Shown: in pieces, positions 9,679-18,610 of the stretch | Layout: the number at the start of each line of letters is the position of its first letter | Numbering within the stretch: the stretch's first letter is position 1 | Source: JABDBL01 sp963845445 | GTDB lineage: Bacteria; Cyanobacteriota; Vampirovibrionia; Obscuribacterales; Obscuribacteraceae | Direction: 5' to 3' | Assembly: GCA_963845445.1 (NCBI GenBank) | Contig: CAWJSE010000002.1 | Coordinates: forward strand, 3,162,001-3,226,000 | DNA: 64,000 nucleotides | The notes under the pieces: model-generated | The model's database searches: none | Told to the model about the DNA's origin: nothing | What the model saw: only the letters and a program-made list of their open reading frames with translations | Translations under genes and position numbers: made by a program

Positions 9679-9751
9679 ATAATCCTGATAAACCCGAAAT
9701 TATTTATGAGCAACTTGTGACTGGTAAATCTTATTGCGTTAATGATACGTC

Positions 9752-10018
9752 TTATTTGCGGTCGAATTCCTGATAAGCTGCGCTATCATTTCGATTGCCA
9801 ATAACTGTTATATATATTGTTTTATTGTCAAAGCGATAGACGACTCGGAATTCGCCTACATCTTTCCTAAAGTGCGTGCCGCTTCCCATTGAAATGGAAT
9901 CTATAGGGCGCGGGTCATCACAAAGACTTGTAATGGCTTGAAAAATTTGTAAAAACTGCTTACTATCACGCTTCTTGAGAAAACGCATAGCATCATTTGC
10001 TAGATCAGGCTTTAGCAT
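9752..10018 (-). CDS. RelE/ParE-family toxin
   Basis: An 88-residue basic protein with the RelE-type ending G-E-F-R-V-V-Y-R-F followed by an I-T-V-I-G-N-R-N-D strand and loop. In the family such proteins are ribosome-dependent mRNA interferases or gyrase poisons; the exact target is not shown by sequence. Its start overlaps the end of the upstream antitoxin gene by 14 bases, so the two are translationally coupled. Confidence 0.85.
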   Translation of the reverse strand: MLKPDLANDAMRFLKKRDSKQFLQIFQAITSLCDDPRPIDSISMGSGTHFRKDVGEFRVVYRFDNKTIYITVIGNRNDSAAYQEFDRK

Positions 10019-10265
10019 TACCCTTCAGCATCTCTTTGAAAAAGTTAGTTGTTGCTTTGGTTCCTATATAACCGCTCTTTTCGGCAGCTTCAACACGAGC
10101 AAGCCAATATTCATTTTCTAACCAGGTTAGGCGCTCATAATCAGCTTGAGAAATGATCACAGCCACAGGGCGTCCATTCTTTTCGATAGTCACTGACTCT
10201 TTTTGTACCGCGTCAAGAGTTTGGCCGGTCTTGGTTTTTAGTTCAGTTGCAGTCACAGTTTTCAT
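10005..10265 (-). CDS. Phd/YefM-family antitoxin
   Basis: An 86-residue protein with the Phd/YefM N-terminal DNA-binding layout: T-A-T-E-L-K, then E-K-N-G-R-P-V-A-V-I-I-S and D-Y-E-R-L. The C-terminal tail is Lys-rich, as expected for the toxin-neutralising region. It precedes and overlaps the RelE-like toxin. Antitoxins of this family usually autoregulate their promoter. The intergenic AT-rich stretch 10270-10360 upstream is the likely operator and promoter. Confidence 0.85.
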   Translation of the reverse strand: MKTVTATELKTKTGQTLDAVQKESVTIEKNGRPVAVIISQADYERLTWLENEYWLARVEAAEKSGYIGTKATTNFFKEMLKGNAKA

Positions 10266-10529
10266 AAAAATGCCTTTGGAAATCGAACGATTTAAACACT
10301 ATGTACATTTTAGACAATTTAATCATTATTGTCAATTTTCAATAATAATTGTTTGGACATGGCGCATCAAGACAAAGACGTCCACCCGAGCGATAAATAT
10401 TATGGCCGATATGCCAGTTTCTTTCTGCTGTTCGCCGTAAAGAAGCTTCATTCGTGAAAATGGCGGTTGTGGTGAGCAATGGGTGAGCGTCCTAGCCATT
10501 CTTTGAGACGTTTAGGCCAAAAAAACGGA

Positions 10530-10583
10530 CAAAAATACGAAAGGCGCCGAGAAAAGGGATGAATCCCACATTCTCGGACGCCT
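10530..10583 (-). terminator. Rho-independent terminator of the 10622 gene
   Basis: On the minus strand AGGCGTCCGAGAATGTGGGAT pairs, with a few mismatches, with ATCCCTTTTCTCGGCGCCT (arms 10563-10583 and 10542-10560). T-rich sequence follows. It lies downstream of the GC-rich gene. The rest of 10266-10530 holds no supported gene. Confidence 0.7.
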
Positions 10584-10621
10584 CAAGTTAGTTGCCGGTC
10601 AATGGTCTGCGAAGTTGTTCG

Positions 10622-11398
10622 TCAGGGAATGATTGGTCCTTCTAACCGTAGAGGGGGGGAATCGAACAAGGGACCATCGTCAACTTGCCATTGGATTTGA
10701 ATGCCGTCGAAATGGAAGCGGACGTTAATGGTCCGTTCGCCCGCCCTCTCTCCGTCTTCGTCGCTGTCCTCCCCGTCTTCGGCCGGCACACCAAGCGCAT
10801 AGTACACGCTCTCACCCGGCTTGAGGATAGCGCAATCGAGGCCGAGCACCAGCACATCCTCGTCCGTGAGTTGGGTGTTGATACCAAACCGTGCATTATC
10901 TGGCGTATCGTGGGTGACATCGTACACCTCATCAGTGGTCGCCCACATATCTGGGTCGGCTTGAATTCGAAGGAAGACAGCGGGTTGCGACTTCGCCGCT
11001 TCCACTTCCGCCACGACATGGTAACCGTTGTACGGTGAGTTAGTCAGCACGACCGATGCTCTGCGCACCAGAATTGCTTGAGCGTGCGGACCCACATCAT
11101 TGTAATAGTCCCCACCGTTGTATGGCTCCTGTGTGTCCATAACGTTGTTGTCGATGTGGATTTGACTGGACCACGGAAAAACTAGCACATCGCCGGGGCT
11201 TGAGTCAGTAAGGAGCAGGGGGTCGAGATGACCCCAGCCGAGGTAACGTCCCTCGGTCAGTTTAAATAGCTCGGATGGAGATCGCCTCTCGTAGTCAATG
11301 TGAGTGAAACAGAGCCACCAGGGAACGACCCTGACGCCCTCTTTCGCTTCCGTCGGGTCTTGAATCCGTCCCTCAATGTATGCTGTCATAAACTGCAT
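10622..11398 (-). CDS. Hypothetical protein, GC-rich
   Basis: A 258-residue acidic protein starting at ATG 11398 with AAGGAGAG about eight bases upstream. It is rich in Asp and aromatic residues, with a strongly acidic low-complexity patch (E-D-G-E-D-S-D-E-D-G-E) near residue 210. No membrane segment or signal peptide. A beta-rich jelly-roll-like fold is possible from strand spacing but is guesswork. It lies downstream of, and co-directional with, the 11558 gene, 160 bases apart, and has its own terminator. Confidence 0.68.
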   Translation of the reverse strand: MQFMTAYIEGRIQDPTEAKEGVRVVPWWLCFTHIDYERRSPSELFKLTEGRYLGWGHLDPLLLTDSSPGDVLVFPWSSQIHIDNNVMDTQEPYNGGDYYNDVGPHAQAILVRRASVVLTNSPYNGYHVVAEVEAAKSQPAVFLRIQADPDMWATTDEVYDVTHDTPDNARFGINTQLTDEDVLVLGLDCAILKPGESVYYALGVPAEDGEDSDEDGERAGERTINVRFHFDGIQIQWQVDDGPLFDSPPLRLEGPIIP

Positions 11399-11557
11399 GG
11401 AAACTCTCCTTCAAGAATGACGCTGGAGCGCACCCACCCTGACTGGTCGCACGACCGGTTCGAGAGTGAGTGCTTGAATGCTTTCGATTCGTTGATACTC
11501 AAAGAGCTTTGCGCCCACAATGCGTCGGCGCCTCAACCAAAGGGATTTGACTTGTTT

Positions 11558-12466
11558 CTACAGGCAGAGCGCGCGTGCTTCTGACTGTACGGAACTATGC
11601 CTCCTATAGGCCGTATACACCTGGTGATCGTAGACGCATCCCGCCACCTCGGACGGAATCCGTACCGGGTCTCCGTCCGGGTTGCCGTCCTCGATCCAAT
11701 CCACGAACCGAGCGGGGATCTTGTATTTTATTGCCGCTGCCACAGCAATAATGACATTGACGCCAGCCAATGCGAAGAGCTCCCAACCAGAAGCTCCGAG
11801 CCGCTCCGCCAGCGCAAGGACGGCCACGCTGAACACGACATACAGGGGCACCACCACTTGCCACCGCCATACCCCGAGCCAGTCGGTCAATGCACCGGGT
11901 CGTCGTGGCGTGCCTGGCCAAATGTAATCATCGTCGTTGAGCACTCCTGTGACCACCACTTCGTCGTCGCTGTAGTTGTCGAGCACTGCTGTGAGTACGA
12001 CTTCGGGGCTGCTGCCCTCGTCGTCGCATTTCCCCAGGTAGAGATTGCCGCCAGCGTTATCGGCTTCCTCTTCCCCCAAGTACATGGCCGGTTCCATGCC
12101 CCCGGTATCGAGTGTCACCGCGCCAGAGACTCTGGCGAGCACTTCCTGGGTAGACATATGGTGCCCGGTCTCGCCGAGACAAAAGACGGCAGTCGGAACG
12201 ATGCTCGGCAACAAGCCCGGCATGCAGGGCATGCTCCCCTCATTGTTGTGCATCCACACGTGGCTAGGGAATATCTCATCGACCGTTTGACAGTCGTTGG
12301 TGGCGCTTCCGAACACCACTTCAAGAGATTCCCCGTCTTCTGCAACGTCTTGGTATTTGGTGGTTGTGACCACGGGCCCTACTGGATCCGCCTCAATCCC
12401 CTCCACCCATTTCGACAAATTTGCTGAGGTAAAGTCGCCCTCGATCACAATGATGCCTCGCGCCAT
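11558..12466 (-). CDS. Membrane protein, GC-rich, unknown
   Basis: A 302-residue protein with a soluble N-terminal part of about 195 residues, containing an acidic linker, then two hydrophobic segments (near residues 205-222 and 233-250) and a short C-terminal tail. I chose ATG 12466, nine bases after GAGGAG, rather than the TTG two codons earlier. The N-terminus is not a signal peptide, so the large domain probably stays cytoplasmic and the two helices form a hairpin anchor. No family recognised. A leader hairpin precedes it at 12516-12541. Confidence 0.66.
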   Translation of the reverse strand: MARGIIVIEGDFTSANLSKWVEGIEADPVGPVVTTTKYQDVAEDGESLEVVFGSATNDCQTVDEIFPSHVWMHNNEGSMPCMPGLLPSIVPTAVFCLGETGHHMSTQEVLARVSGAVTLDTGGMEPAMYLGEEEADNAGGNLYLGKCDDEGSSPEVVLTAVLDNYSDDEVVVTGVLNDDDYIWPGTPRRPGALTDWLGVWRWQVVVPLYVVFSVAVLALAERLGASGWELFALAGVNVIIAVAAAIKYKIPARFVDWIEDGNPDGDPVRIPSEVAGCVYDHQVYTAYRRHSSVQSEARALCL

Positions 12467-12515
12467 GGTCAAATCTCCTCGGAGTCAAAAAGAAACTTGT
12501 CACCTTCCCCACACC

Positions 12516-12541
12516 AAGCCAGCCCGTTACGAACGGGTGAT
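12516..12541 (-). promoter_or_regulatory. Leader hairpin shared with the 7514 gene
   Basis: On the minus strand CCCGTT-CGT-AACGGG is followed by GCTGGCTTGGTGTGGGGAAG. The same order of elements precedes the 7514 gene. The stretch 12542-12799 upstream is AT-rich and holds no gene I can see. Confidence 0.5.
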
Positions 12542-12807
12542 TTTCCTGGCTTTTGCAGTCTGGAATCTAAACTCTGTGGGTTCTATCTCGAACGAAGGTG
12601 TGGGTTGAATGTTAACCCAGTCTGACAAATTTTCTAAGGCAAAATCAAGCATGACACTTAAATACAGCAGGTAGTTAAACATCAAGCAGTGCTTGACAAT
12701 ACGGTTTGGATTGGACCTAAAGTGTCTTTTATCCTGACAATCTACAATATTAATCTACTGCTTTACAATTATGCTCCACTTGCGCTAGCGCAAGTTTGAC
12801 CCCAATA

Positions 12808-14720
12808 GTAAGCCTTCGTCCAACGCAGGTATGACAACCAGAATTTAATGTGCATTAAGCTGGTCGTTTGATATTCTTGGGTAGAGTGAATTTATTTTTT
12901 CTCTCCTCGGTCATCAGCCAGGGGAGAAATTCTTTTAGGTCTGGTGGTGCTCTGCCGGGTGTTTTTGAACATTCGTTAAAGTAATCTAGCAACAAAGCTT
13001 GTGGATTGAGTCCATTAACCTGCCATGTCTGGAAGACAGTAAATAATTTAGCCGCCAATTGACCAGACCATTCTTTGCCACTACCGTAGCTGTTCTTGCG
13101 ATTAATGACCAGATTTCTGAGTAATCTTTCGGCCCGGTTATTGTCTAGGCTAATACGCGGGTCAGTAAGAAATACTGTTAGGCCAATCCAGTGTGTCATG
13201 AAGCTTTTTAGTATTGTCTTTTGCTCTTTATGCAAATCTGGCTGTTCAAGCTGTGATTGCCAAAGTTGCTCAAGTTTTTTCACCTGCTGTTCAACCGCTA
13301 GATGGGCGTCATTCCAAGGCTGTCCTGATTGCCACAGAGCCGTTCGTTTATGATTAAGAGCAAACAATATTCCTATTTCGCTAAGCCATTCTTGGGACCA
13401 TTCTTTCAAGCTTGGTATGCCCTGAAAGACTTTGAGGATATCTCGTCTTTGGTGAACCCAGCACCAGGCATTTTTGATAGCTGGATTTAAAGTCCAGTAG
13501 CTCTTCAGTCTGTCAGTTAATAATATTCCTGTAGAACCGCCAAAGAAGTCTTTAGGCACATCTTTTGAACGGCTTTTATCTAGCAAGTAAACGACAGCAT
13601 CCAAGCTGGCGAAAAGCCAGAACCACCATTGTTTGTCATTTCTGAGCCCATTATTTTCTTCAAAGACGCGCCAGGTGGACTCATCTGCATTCCACAGGTC
13701 TGCGCCGCGGCAATGATTGACTATTTGTTCATACAAAGAGGCAAGCAGTGTGTCTATTATTTTCATGCCGCCTGTGACTGTACCGGCGGATAGATGTAAA
13801 CCGTGCAAAGCCAATTCTTGTAAAACCCGTTGAGTTGGCACACCAAACATATATTTCCAGACAAGTAAATATACCCAGAGAGAGTTGCCGATTGTGGTGC
13901 GTGGATACAATTTAGGAGGAGGAGGGGCTTTTAATATGACTTTGCCTTTGCAGTCGCATTGGCTGACCAAAATTCTTTTGCGACACACCCGTATATATGG
14001 TTTAACCTCTACCTCTGCTATTTCGCTGTCATCAGTTTTTGATACTAGGCGATATGGTTTGTTACAAATATCACAGGCACACTTAGGCGGGTCAAGAAAT
14101 TCCTCACGTTGCTCAAGGTTACTTCTATCGCTGCGCCCATGACCATTACCTGGTCCGCATTTTTGACCACGTTTACGTTTTTCTTGTTCTGGTTCAGAGG
14201 CTAGTTTTAATTCTTGTATGGGGGCAATAGCCAGGGAGTCAGCCGTTTCAGTCTTGCGACCAAATTGGTCTTTTTGGAACCAAGCGATTCTTTTATTTGC
14301 GTTTTCTAATTCTTCTTTTAATTGTTGTATTTCCTGCTCCAGAGCTTGTTTTTGTTGACAGAAAGATTCTGTGGCAGCAATACGGCTTCTTCTAAGCCTT
14401 TTATTTTCTTGTCTAAGCTGCAAAATTTCTTGTTCAAGCTGCCCAATCTTTGCTTGGAAAGCAGATGCTTCAATCTGCCTAGCGGTTCTTTCATTCCTCA
14501 GCAATTGCAGCAGTGCCGGTACATCGTTATTTACTAGCAGTAACTCAACAAAAGAGCTCGTCCGAGCGCTATTACTATTCGATCCCTGCAAGTTACTTTC
14601 TTTCTAGTAAAACAACCTCATTTATTTAAACTCCACCTCTCCAAAATGCCAAGACCTCCTAACGTATATGCCTGTAGCTTCTTCTTGACCTTGCCAAGCC
14701 TACCTCTACCGAAGGCTTAC
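12808..14720 (-). mobile_element. IS66-family insertion sequence, copy 1 (1913 bp)
   Basis: The ends carry inverted repeats beginning GTAAGCCTTCG (12808 inward; reverse complement at 14710-14720). The element is flanked by a perfect 8-bp target duplication CCCCAATA at 12800-12807 and 14721-14728. Eight-bp duplications and GTAAGC-type ends are IS66 hallmarks. It encodes only the large transposase, like the single-ORF ISBst12 subgroup, without tnpA or tnpB. It appears identical to the copy at 39714, so movement was recent. It inserted between genes. Confidence 0.95.
12855..14591 (-). CDS. tnpC: IS66-family transposase (TnpC-type)
   Basis: A 578-residue transposase. An N-terminal coiled coil (about 50-105) precedes a basic K-R-K-R-G-Q-K linker and a zinc-binding region with C-A-C-D-I-C near 172 and Q-C-D-C near 212. 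The catalytic DDE core shows W-N-A-D-E-S-T near 304, L-L-T-D-R-L-K near 358 and D-N-N-R-A-E-R near 486, the last being the IS66 glutamate signature. The translation is identical to the second copy. No frame disruption is seen, so it is probably active. Confidence 0.96.
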   Translation of the reverse strand: MQGSNSNSARTSSFVELLLVNNDVPALLQLLRNERTARQIEASAFQAKIGQLEQEILQLRQENKRLRRSRIAATESFCQQKQALEQEIQQLKEELENANKRIAWFQKDQFGRKTETADSLAIAPIQELKLASEPEQEKRKRGQKCGPGNGHGRSDRSNLEQREEFLDPPKCACDICNKPYRLVSKTDDSEIAEVEVKPYIRVCRKRILVSQCDCKGKVILKAPPPPKLYPRTTIGNSLWVYLLVWKYMFGVPTQRVLQELALHGLHLSAGTVTGGMKIIDTLLASLYEQIVNHCRGADLWNADESTWRVFEENNGLRNDKQWWFWLFASLDAVVYLLDKSRSKDVPKDFFGGSTGILLTDRLKSYWTLNPAIKNAWCWVHQRRDILKVFQGIPSLKEWSQEWLSEIGILFALNHKRTALWQSGQPWNDAHLAVEQQVKKLEQLWQSQLEQPDLHKEQKTILKSFMTHWIGLTVFLTDPRISLDNNRAERLLRNLVINRKNSYGSGKEWSGQLAAKLFTVFQTWQVNGLNPQALLLDYFNECSKTPGRAPPDLKEFLPWLMTEERKNKFTLPKNIKRPA

Positions 14721-14775
14721 CCCCAATACATAGGATTTTTGGATGATGCTTTCTGGCCACATCCGACAATGATTG

Positions 14776-15309
14776 TTATGTTTTTGTTCGGGAAGACTGA
14801 ATTCGTAGGCTTTTTGGTTTTTTGCGCGGTATGGTTTTTATTATAGTAAAGGCTGTTCCATTCAAACAACGCTGCACGGTATCTTGCGCATAGGTATAAT
14901 CCAGCATGAAAGTACTTGTTCGGTTTCCTTTAAAGTCCTTTGGGTAAACATCTTTGCGTAAATTGATTTGCCGGTTGGACAAATTCAAATCTTCTGGCGG
15001 CGCATCTTTCACCCACGAACAAAACCGTATCAACTCGTTTCCTTCTTTCCAATATGCCCATGGACAAATGCCATTGCGGATTCTTCTGGCATCAACTTTT
15101 TCAATGAAAAAGTGGTTTGTGGTGGTTTTGGCTTTTTGATCTACAAAGCGCTGCAGGGCAGGAAGAACACGATCCTGGTAATCGGGATGTTGTGTCACTG
15201 AGATATATTTGATATCCGTAGAACTTGCTATGCAAGGCCCGAAAAAACGAGCAAATATGACAAATAGAAATACACTTGCCCATTTTACCGAATGATGTAC
15301 AAGACTCAT
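14776..15309 (-). CDS. Secreted hypothetical protein
   Basis: A 177-residue protein with an N-terminal signal peptide: a short basic start, a hydrophobic core rich in Val and Phe, and a probable cleavage after C-I-A-S near residue 28. The mature part is basic, with a K-K-P-K-S-L-R C-terminus and three cysteines. ATG 15309 follows AGGAAG. No family recognised. Its 3' end lies just beyond the right edge of IS66 copy 1, which did not disrupt it. Composition is intermediate. Confidence 0.6.
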   Translation of the reverse strand: MSLVHHSVKWASVFLFVIFARFFGPCIASSTDIKYISVTQHPDYQDRVLPALQRFVDQKAKTTTNHFFIEKVDARRIRNGICPWAYWKEGNELIRFCSWVKDAPPEDLNLSNRQINLRKDVYPKDFKGNRTSTFMLDYTYAQDTVQRCLNGTAFTIIKTIPRKKPKSLRIQSSRTKT

Positions 15310-15383
15310 TTAAACTTCTTCCTGAATTTTGCTACGCGCCCGATAGCTGGCTATCCATTTGGGCATTATTCCAGAATGAATCA

Positions 15384-15500
15384 TCAAGTGAGGGGTGCTG
15401 CAATATTCTTAACTTGGACAACTGCCCATTGGTGATGTTTTTCATCTCGATCTAAAAATGCGACCATAGGACCGGTGTCGATTATTGCTTGTTTAATCAC
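15384..15500 (-). pseudogene. Truncated PIN-domain (VapC-like) toxin
   Basis: A 38-codon frame starting at GTG 15500, which overlaps the end of the antitoxin gene, as is typical for vapBC pairs. It reads I-I-D-T-G-P-M-V-A-F-L-D-R-D-E, the first beta strand and catalytic Asp of a PIN nuclease, then stops at TGA 15384-15386. A functional PIN domain needs about 130 residues with three further acidic residues. These are missing, so the toxin is a remnant and the antitoxin is left alone. Confidence 0.75.
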
Positions 15501-15750
15501 GGCCAAATGATCTCATGTGTTTTGGATCGCTGGCTAGATCACTGACGCCAGAACCGACAATACTACAAGCACCTTCCATCAGATCGAATAACGTTTTCTT
15601 GTCCAATGATTTTTTGCGTGGTATATCCGGGGATTCCAGGACAAGAAGTAACCCTTCTTCAATTAGATCCTTGAACTTCTGTCCACGTAAGGCCGCCGCG
15701 GACTTTGCTCGACGGAATAGTTCATCAGATAAATCAACACTTATACGCAT
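15493..15750 (-). CDS. VapB-like ribbon-helix-helix antitoxin
   Basis: An 85-residue protein with an N-terminal M-R-I-S-V-D-L-S-D-E-L strand and helix typical of ribbon-helix-helix antitoxins, and A-L-R-G-Q-K-F-K-D-L-I-E-E-G for the second helix. The C-terminus should bind the PIN toxin. The overlapping downstream toxin is truncated, making this an orphan antitoxin that could still repress or cross-neutralise. Confidence 0.75.
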   Translation of the reverse strand: MRISVDLSDELFRRAKSAAALRGQKFKDLIEEGLLLVLESPDIPRKKSLDKKTLFDLMEGACSIVGSGVSDLASDPKHMRSFGRD

Positions 15751-16309
15751 AAAGATATTTATATAGATTTATGCTTTTATGTCAATGACAGCCCCTGCAG
15801 AGAGGGCTCACATACGTTGGATAGCCGCTTTAAGCATTATGGTCAATTGCTAGTCGATTGCGCATTCATTCCATCTTGCATGCTCATCTCGTCTTGTTTG
15901 CTAGAGAATATAATTTTAGCTAGCGCAATTGTAAAGAGCTAATTAATAACTTAAAATCGCATAAAAAATAAGTCATAAAATTCGGGCAAGAAAAAAAAGT
16001 GTGTTCGCTAGGTGTTTTCTCTATCCGAGCCTAGATAAGCGCGCTAGACCGAGCTTGATTTTGCTTAGACTCATTTGACAAGATTGAAATAACGTTATCG
16101 TTCTCTCAATGGATTGGGAATCCCAAAGCAAGTATTGCACACTATCGAAAGAACCTGCTGGACCGTCGCCTGATGGTGCGGGTTATGTGGGAGACGAGAC
16201 GCGCATTTTGGGAGAATGCAGTCGTGAATCCTTTCTGGCTTCTGGGTGAGGCGTTCATGGGCTGGATCAATCTGTTCCAGTGGCTGTTCGGACGGCCAAT
16301 CACCTGAGA
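15751..16309. other. Gene-poor spacer with a possible short ORF
   Basis: AT-rich to about 16100, containing TAGCTAGCGCAATTGTAAAG at 15917-15936, a motif repeated near 21807 and 30752. From about 16140 it becomes GC-rich. A frame ending F-G-R-P-I-T stops at the TGA within 16304-16308, just before the duplicated leader. With ATG 16172 it would give about 45 residues, Trp-rich, without a clear Shine-Dalgarno. I do not call it. Confidence 0.4.
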
Positions 16310-16465
16310 CAAACGAGTCGCCGCGTGAACGCTACGCGCGCCAAGAAGTAGTTTGGACTCCCGGCGGTTGGCTCCAACGTGCCGTCGGGAGTTTCGTTGT
16401 TATCCTTGAACCGCTAGATCGAGAAGTTTTGATGTTGATTCCTCGTTCCGCTTCACATTACATTC
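16310..16465 (+). repeat. Leader/terminator unit, copy 1
   Basis: About 155 bases closely matching 17360-17511. The unit starts with the last codons and stop of the arginase-like gene (caaacgagtcgccgcgtga). It then has a hairpin CTCCCGGCGG/CCGTCGGGAG and continues to the bases before the next ribosome-binding site. It therefore carries a fossil of the 3' end of an arginase-like gene upstream of the intact one. Confidence 0.85.
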
Positions 16466-16481
16466 CGAAGAGGATATGACC

Positions 16482-17378
16482 ATGAAGCCGTTCACTTTGA
16501 TTGGTGTACCCATCGATTGTCTGGGCAAGTCGGGTCTGCTCAGCGGTACTGAGCTTGCCCCTGGAGTCCTCAGAAGTTTAGGGCTGGCCGAAGCTCTGGA
16601 AATGGAGGACCAAGGCGACCTCGCCGTACGCATTGACGACTCCATTCGCGATCCCGCCAGTAGGATCATCGGCTTCGAGAGCGTCTGCGCCACTACGCAA
16701 ACCATTCGTGCTGCCGTCAGGTCCACACTGAGAAATGGACGTCGCTTCTTCCTGGTGGGTGGCTGTTGCACTCAGCTCATTGGCGCTGTCAACGGCGCCT
16801 TCGACGTTTTCGGCCCGGTAGGTGTGGCCAATGTCGACGGTCACATCGACCTGTACACAGGCGAAACGTCCCCCACCGGGGAGGCCGCTGACATGCCCAT
16901 TGCGGTTTTGCTAGGGCATGGGCGGGCAGGGCTTATCCAACCTCCCCGGCTTCTTTTGCCCGAGCATCTCGCCTTGCTCGGATTTCGTGACTTGGAGGAG
17001 GCCGCATCCCGTGGCTCCTTGCTTCCCAGCCAGTTGGGGGGAGTTGCGTTCTGGGACGCCAATTTCATCAAAGGCACCGGTCCTGACGAGATGAGCGCAG
17101 GCCAAATGGCCGCGCAAAGGCTGTCCAAAGCACCAGGACGATTCATCCTTCACCTGGACTTCGACGTCCTGGACAAGTTTGCGGCCACCGACTACCTGAT
17201 GGCTGGAGGACTGAGCTGGGACCAACTGCTCGCCTACCTCCTGCTGCCGTTGGTGATGAGCCCTGCACTGATCGGAGTGTCGGTGGCCTGCTACAACCCC
17301 GAACTGGACCCTGAACGCGAGTGCGGACGGCAAATCGTGCACCATCTGGGGTCATTGTTCAAACGAGTCGCCGCGTGA
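16482..17378 (+). CDS. Arginase/ureohydrolase-family protein, copy 2 (GC-rich)
   Basis: A 298-residue paralogue of the 4838 protein, similar along its whole length. The same G-G-C-C-T (about residues 93-97), V-D-G-H-I-D (about 118-123) and H-L-D-F-D-V-L-D motifs are present, so cysteine replaces a ligand histidine in both. I chose ATG 16482, eight bases after GAAGAGG, over ATG 16476, which is too close. Third positions are strongly G/C, unlike copy 1. The pair thus combines protein similarity with very different base composition, suggesting independent acquisition or long separation. The lipoprotein downstream shares the same leader. Confidence 0.82.
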   Translation: MKPFTLIGVPIDCLGKSGLLSGTELAPGVLRSLGLAEALEMEDQGDLAVRIDDSIRDPASRIIGFESVCATTQTIRAAVRSTLRNGRRFFLVGGCCTQLIGAVNGAFDVFGPVGVANVDGHIDLYTGETSPTGEAADMPIAVLLGHGRAGLIQPPRLLLPEHLALLGFRDLEEAASRGSLLPSQLGGVAFWDANFIKGTGPDEMSAGQMAAQRLSKAPGRFILHLDFDVLDKFAATDYLMAGGLSWDQLLAYLLLPLVMSPALIGVSVACYNPELDPERECGRQIVHHLGSLFKRVAA

Positions 17379-17511
17379 ACGCTACGCGCGCCAAGAAGTA
17401 GTTTGAGCTCCCGGCGGTTGATACCAATCCCCGTCGGGAGTTTCGTCGTGACCCTTGAGCCTCTAAATCGAGAAGTTTTGACGTTGATTCCTCGTTCCGT
17501 TTCACATTACA
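17360..17511 (+). repeat. Leader/terminator unit, copy 2
   Basis: Second copy of the unit at 16310, offset 1050 bp. Here the coding tail belongs to the intact arginase-like gene. The CTCCCGGCGG/CCGTCGGGAG hairpin probably ends that transcript, and the remainder may promote the lipoprotein gene. Confidence 0.85.
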
Positions 17512-17525
17512 GTGAGGGAGAGATC

Positions 17526-18573
17526 ATGAGAAACCGAAGATCGTCGATTCTTGCGCGCGGGTCTGCCCTGCTATTGCTCGCAGCCCTCGTGGTGCTGATT
17601 GGCTGTGACACAATGCCGGGCGGCCCGCAGCAGCCGCTGCCCAGCGTCCCCACTGCCACGAGCGCCTCCAATCCGGGGAGCGAGCCCCAGACAACAGTTT
17701 ACAAGTCGCAGTCTGGGCAGATCGTTGTGGTCTTCCGGCATGCGGAGGGCGGTTTCCCGGCTGTGTACATAAGCCATGATGGCAAGCTCTTTCAGTGTGA
17801 TCCGTCTTTCCCTTCGGATGATGATGGGTTCTCAGTGCACGATGTGCACACTGGAAAGTATCCCAAAGTCGTGTTCGATCAGAAAGTTCTTCTGCTCGAC
17901 GGCGTGCCGGTCGCCTTCAGGCGGAACACCAAGGTGGATGAGAAGGGTTATCAGATTGTCGTTGGATTAGACGGCGATCTATGGAACTTTACTGGAGACG
18001 AAGTGAACCCGCATAACATCGTCGTCGCCAACCTGGCAGAGCCGCCTGCCGATGGCATCTACCGTGAGCCGGAACCGAGGAAGTTCGGCTTTACAGCCGA
18101 ACAAATCAAGCATTTCGATCGACATGGTTTGCGGCGATTCGGACGGACTATCTATACCGGGGGGGAGGTCTTCACAAAGGGCCAACCTGCCCGATACAGG
18201 TATTGAAGTAGTCCTGTTGCCACCAGACCGGATCGTCCTAGGTCTATTCAAGCAAAAGCAATCCAATGGTGAATTCCTGCTCTACACCACCGACCGGTTC
18301 AGTACCCACCACAATGGTTACCGGTTCTTCAAGGGCAAGGGACCGGAGCTGAAGGAATTCCCCATTATTGGCACCGAGTGGAATCACATGGGTGGAAGAC
18401 GCACCATCATCACCGGTGCAGGGACTTTGTTCGATCCGGGTCCGCCGGATGGGCCAGAACCAGAACATCTCGATACCACCTGGCGAGGGGAGCCGGTGGA
18501 AGTGTTAGACCACAGGCAATACCAAATTGCCGAACTGCCACAAGGCGGAACGGCGCGTTTGGTACCACGCTAA
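17526..18573 (+). pseudogene. Lipoprotein gene with a one-base frameshift
   Basis: ATG 17526 follows GAGGGAGAG. The protein starts with R-N-R-R, a hydrophobic stretch and V-L-I-G-C, a good lipobox. The first frame stops at 18204-18206. The next frame is open to 18573 and reads convincingly (D-T-G-I-E-V-V-L-L-P-P onward). The two join if one G is dropped from the seven-G run at 18159-18165, giving a protein of about 348 residues. I cannot tell a real mutation, slippage or sequencing error apart. Function unknown. A strong terminator follows at 18611. Confidence 0.68.
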
Positions 18574-18610
18574 GCAGATGCGTCTAATGGGCAGCCATCC
18601 AATATGAACA

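Noticed and set aside
11597..12427. 276-codon plus-strand frame
   Set aside because: Antisense to the 11558 membrane protein; His/Arg-biased translation typical of a shadow.
16172..16308. Trp-rich 45-codon ORF before the duplicated leader
   Set aside because: No Shine-Dalgarno and an overlapping frame is equally open; not enough support to call.
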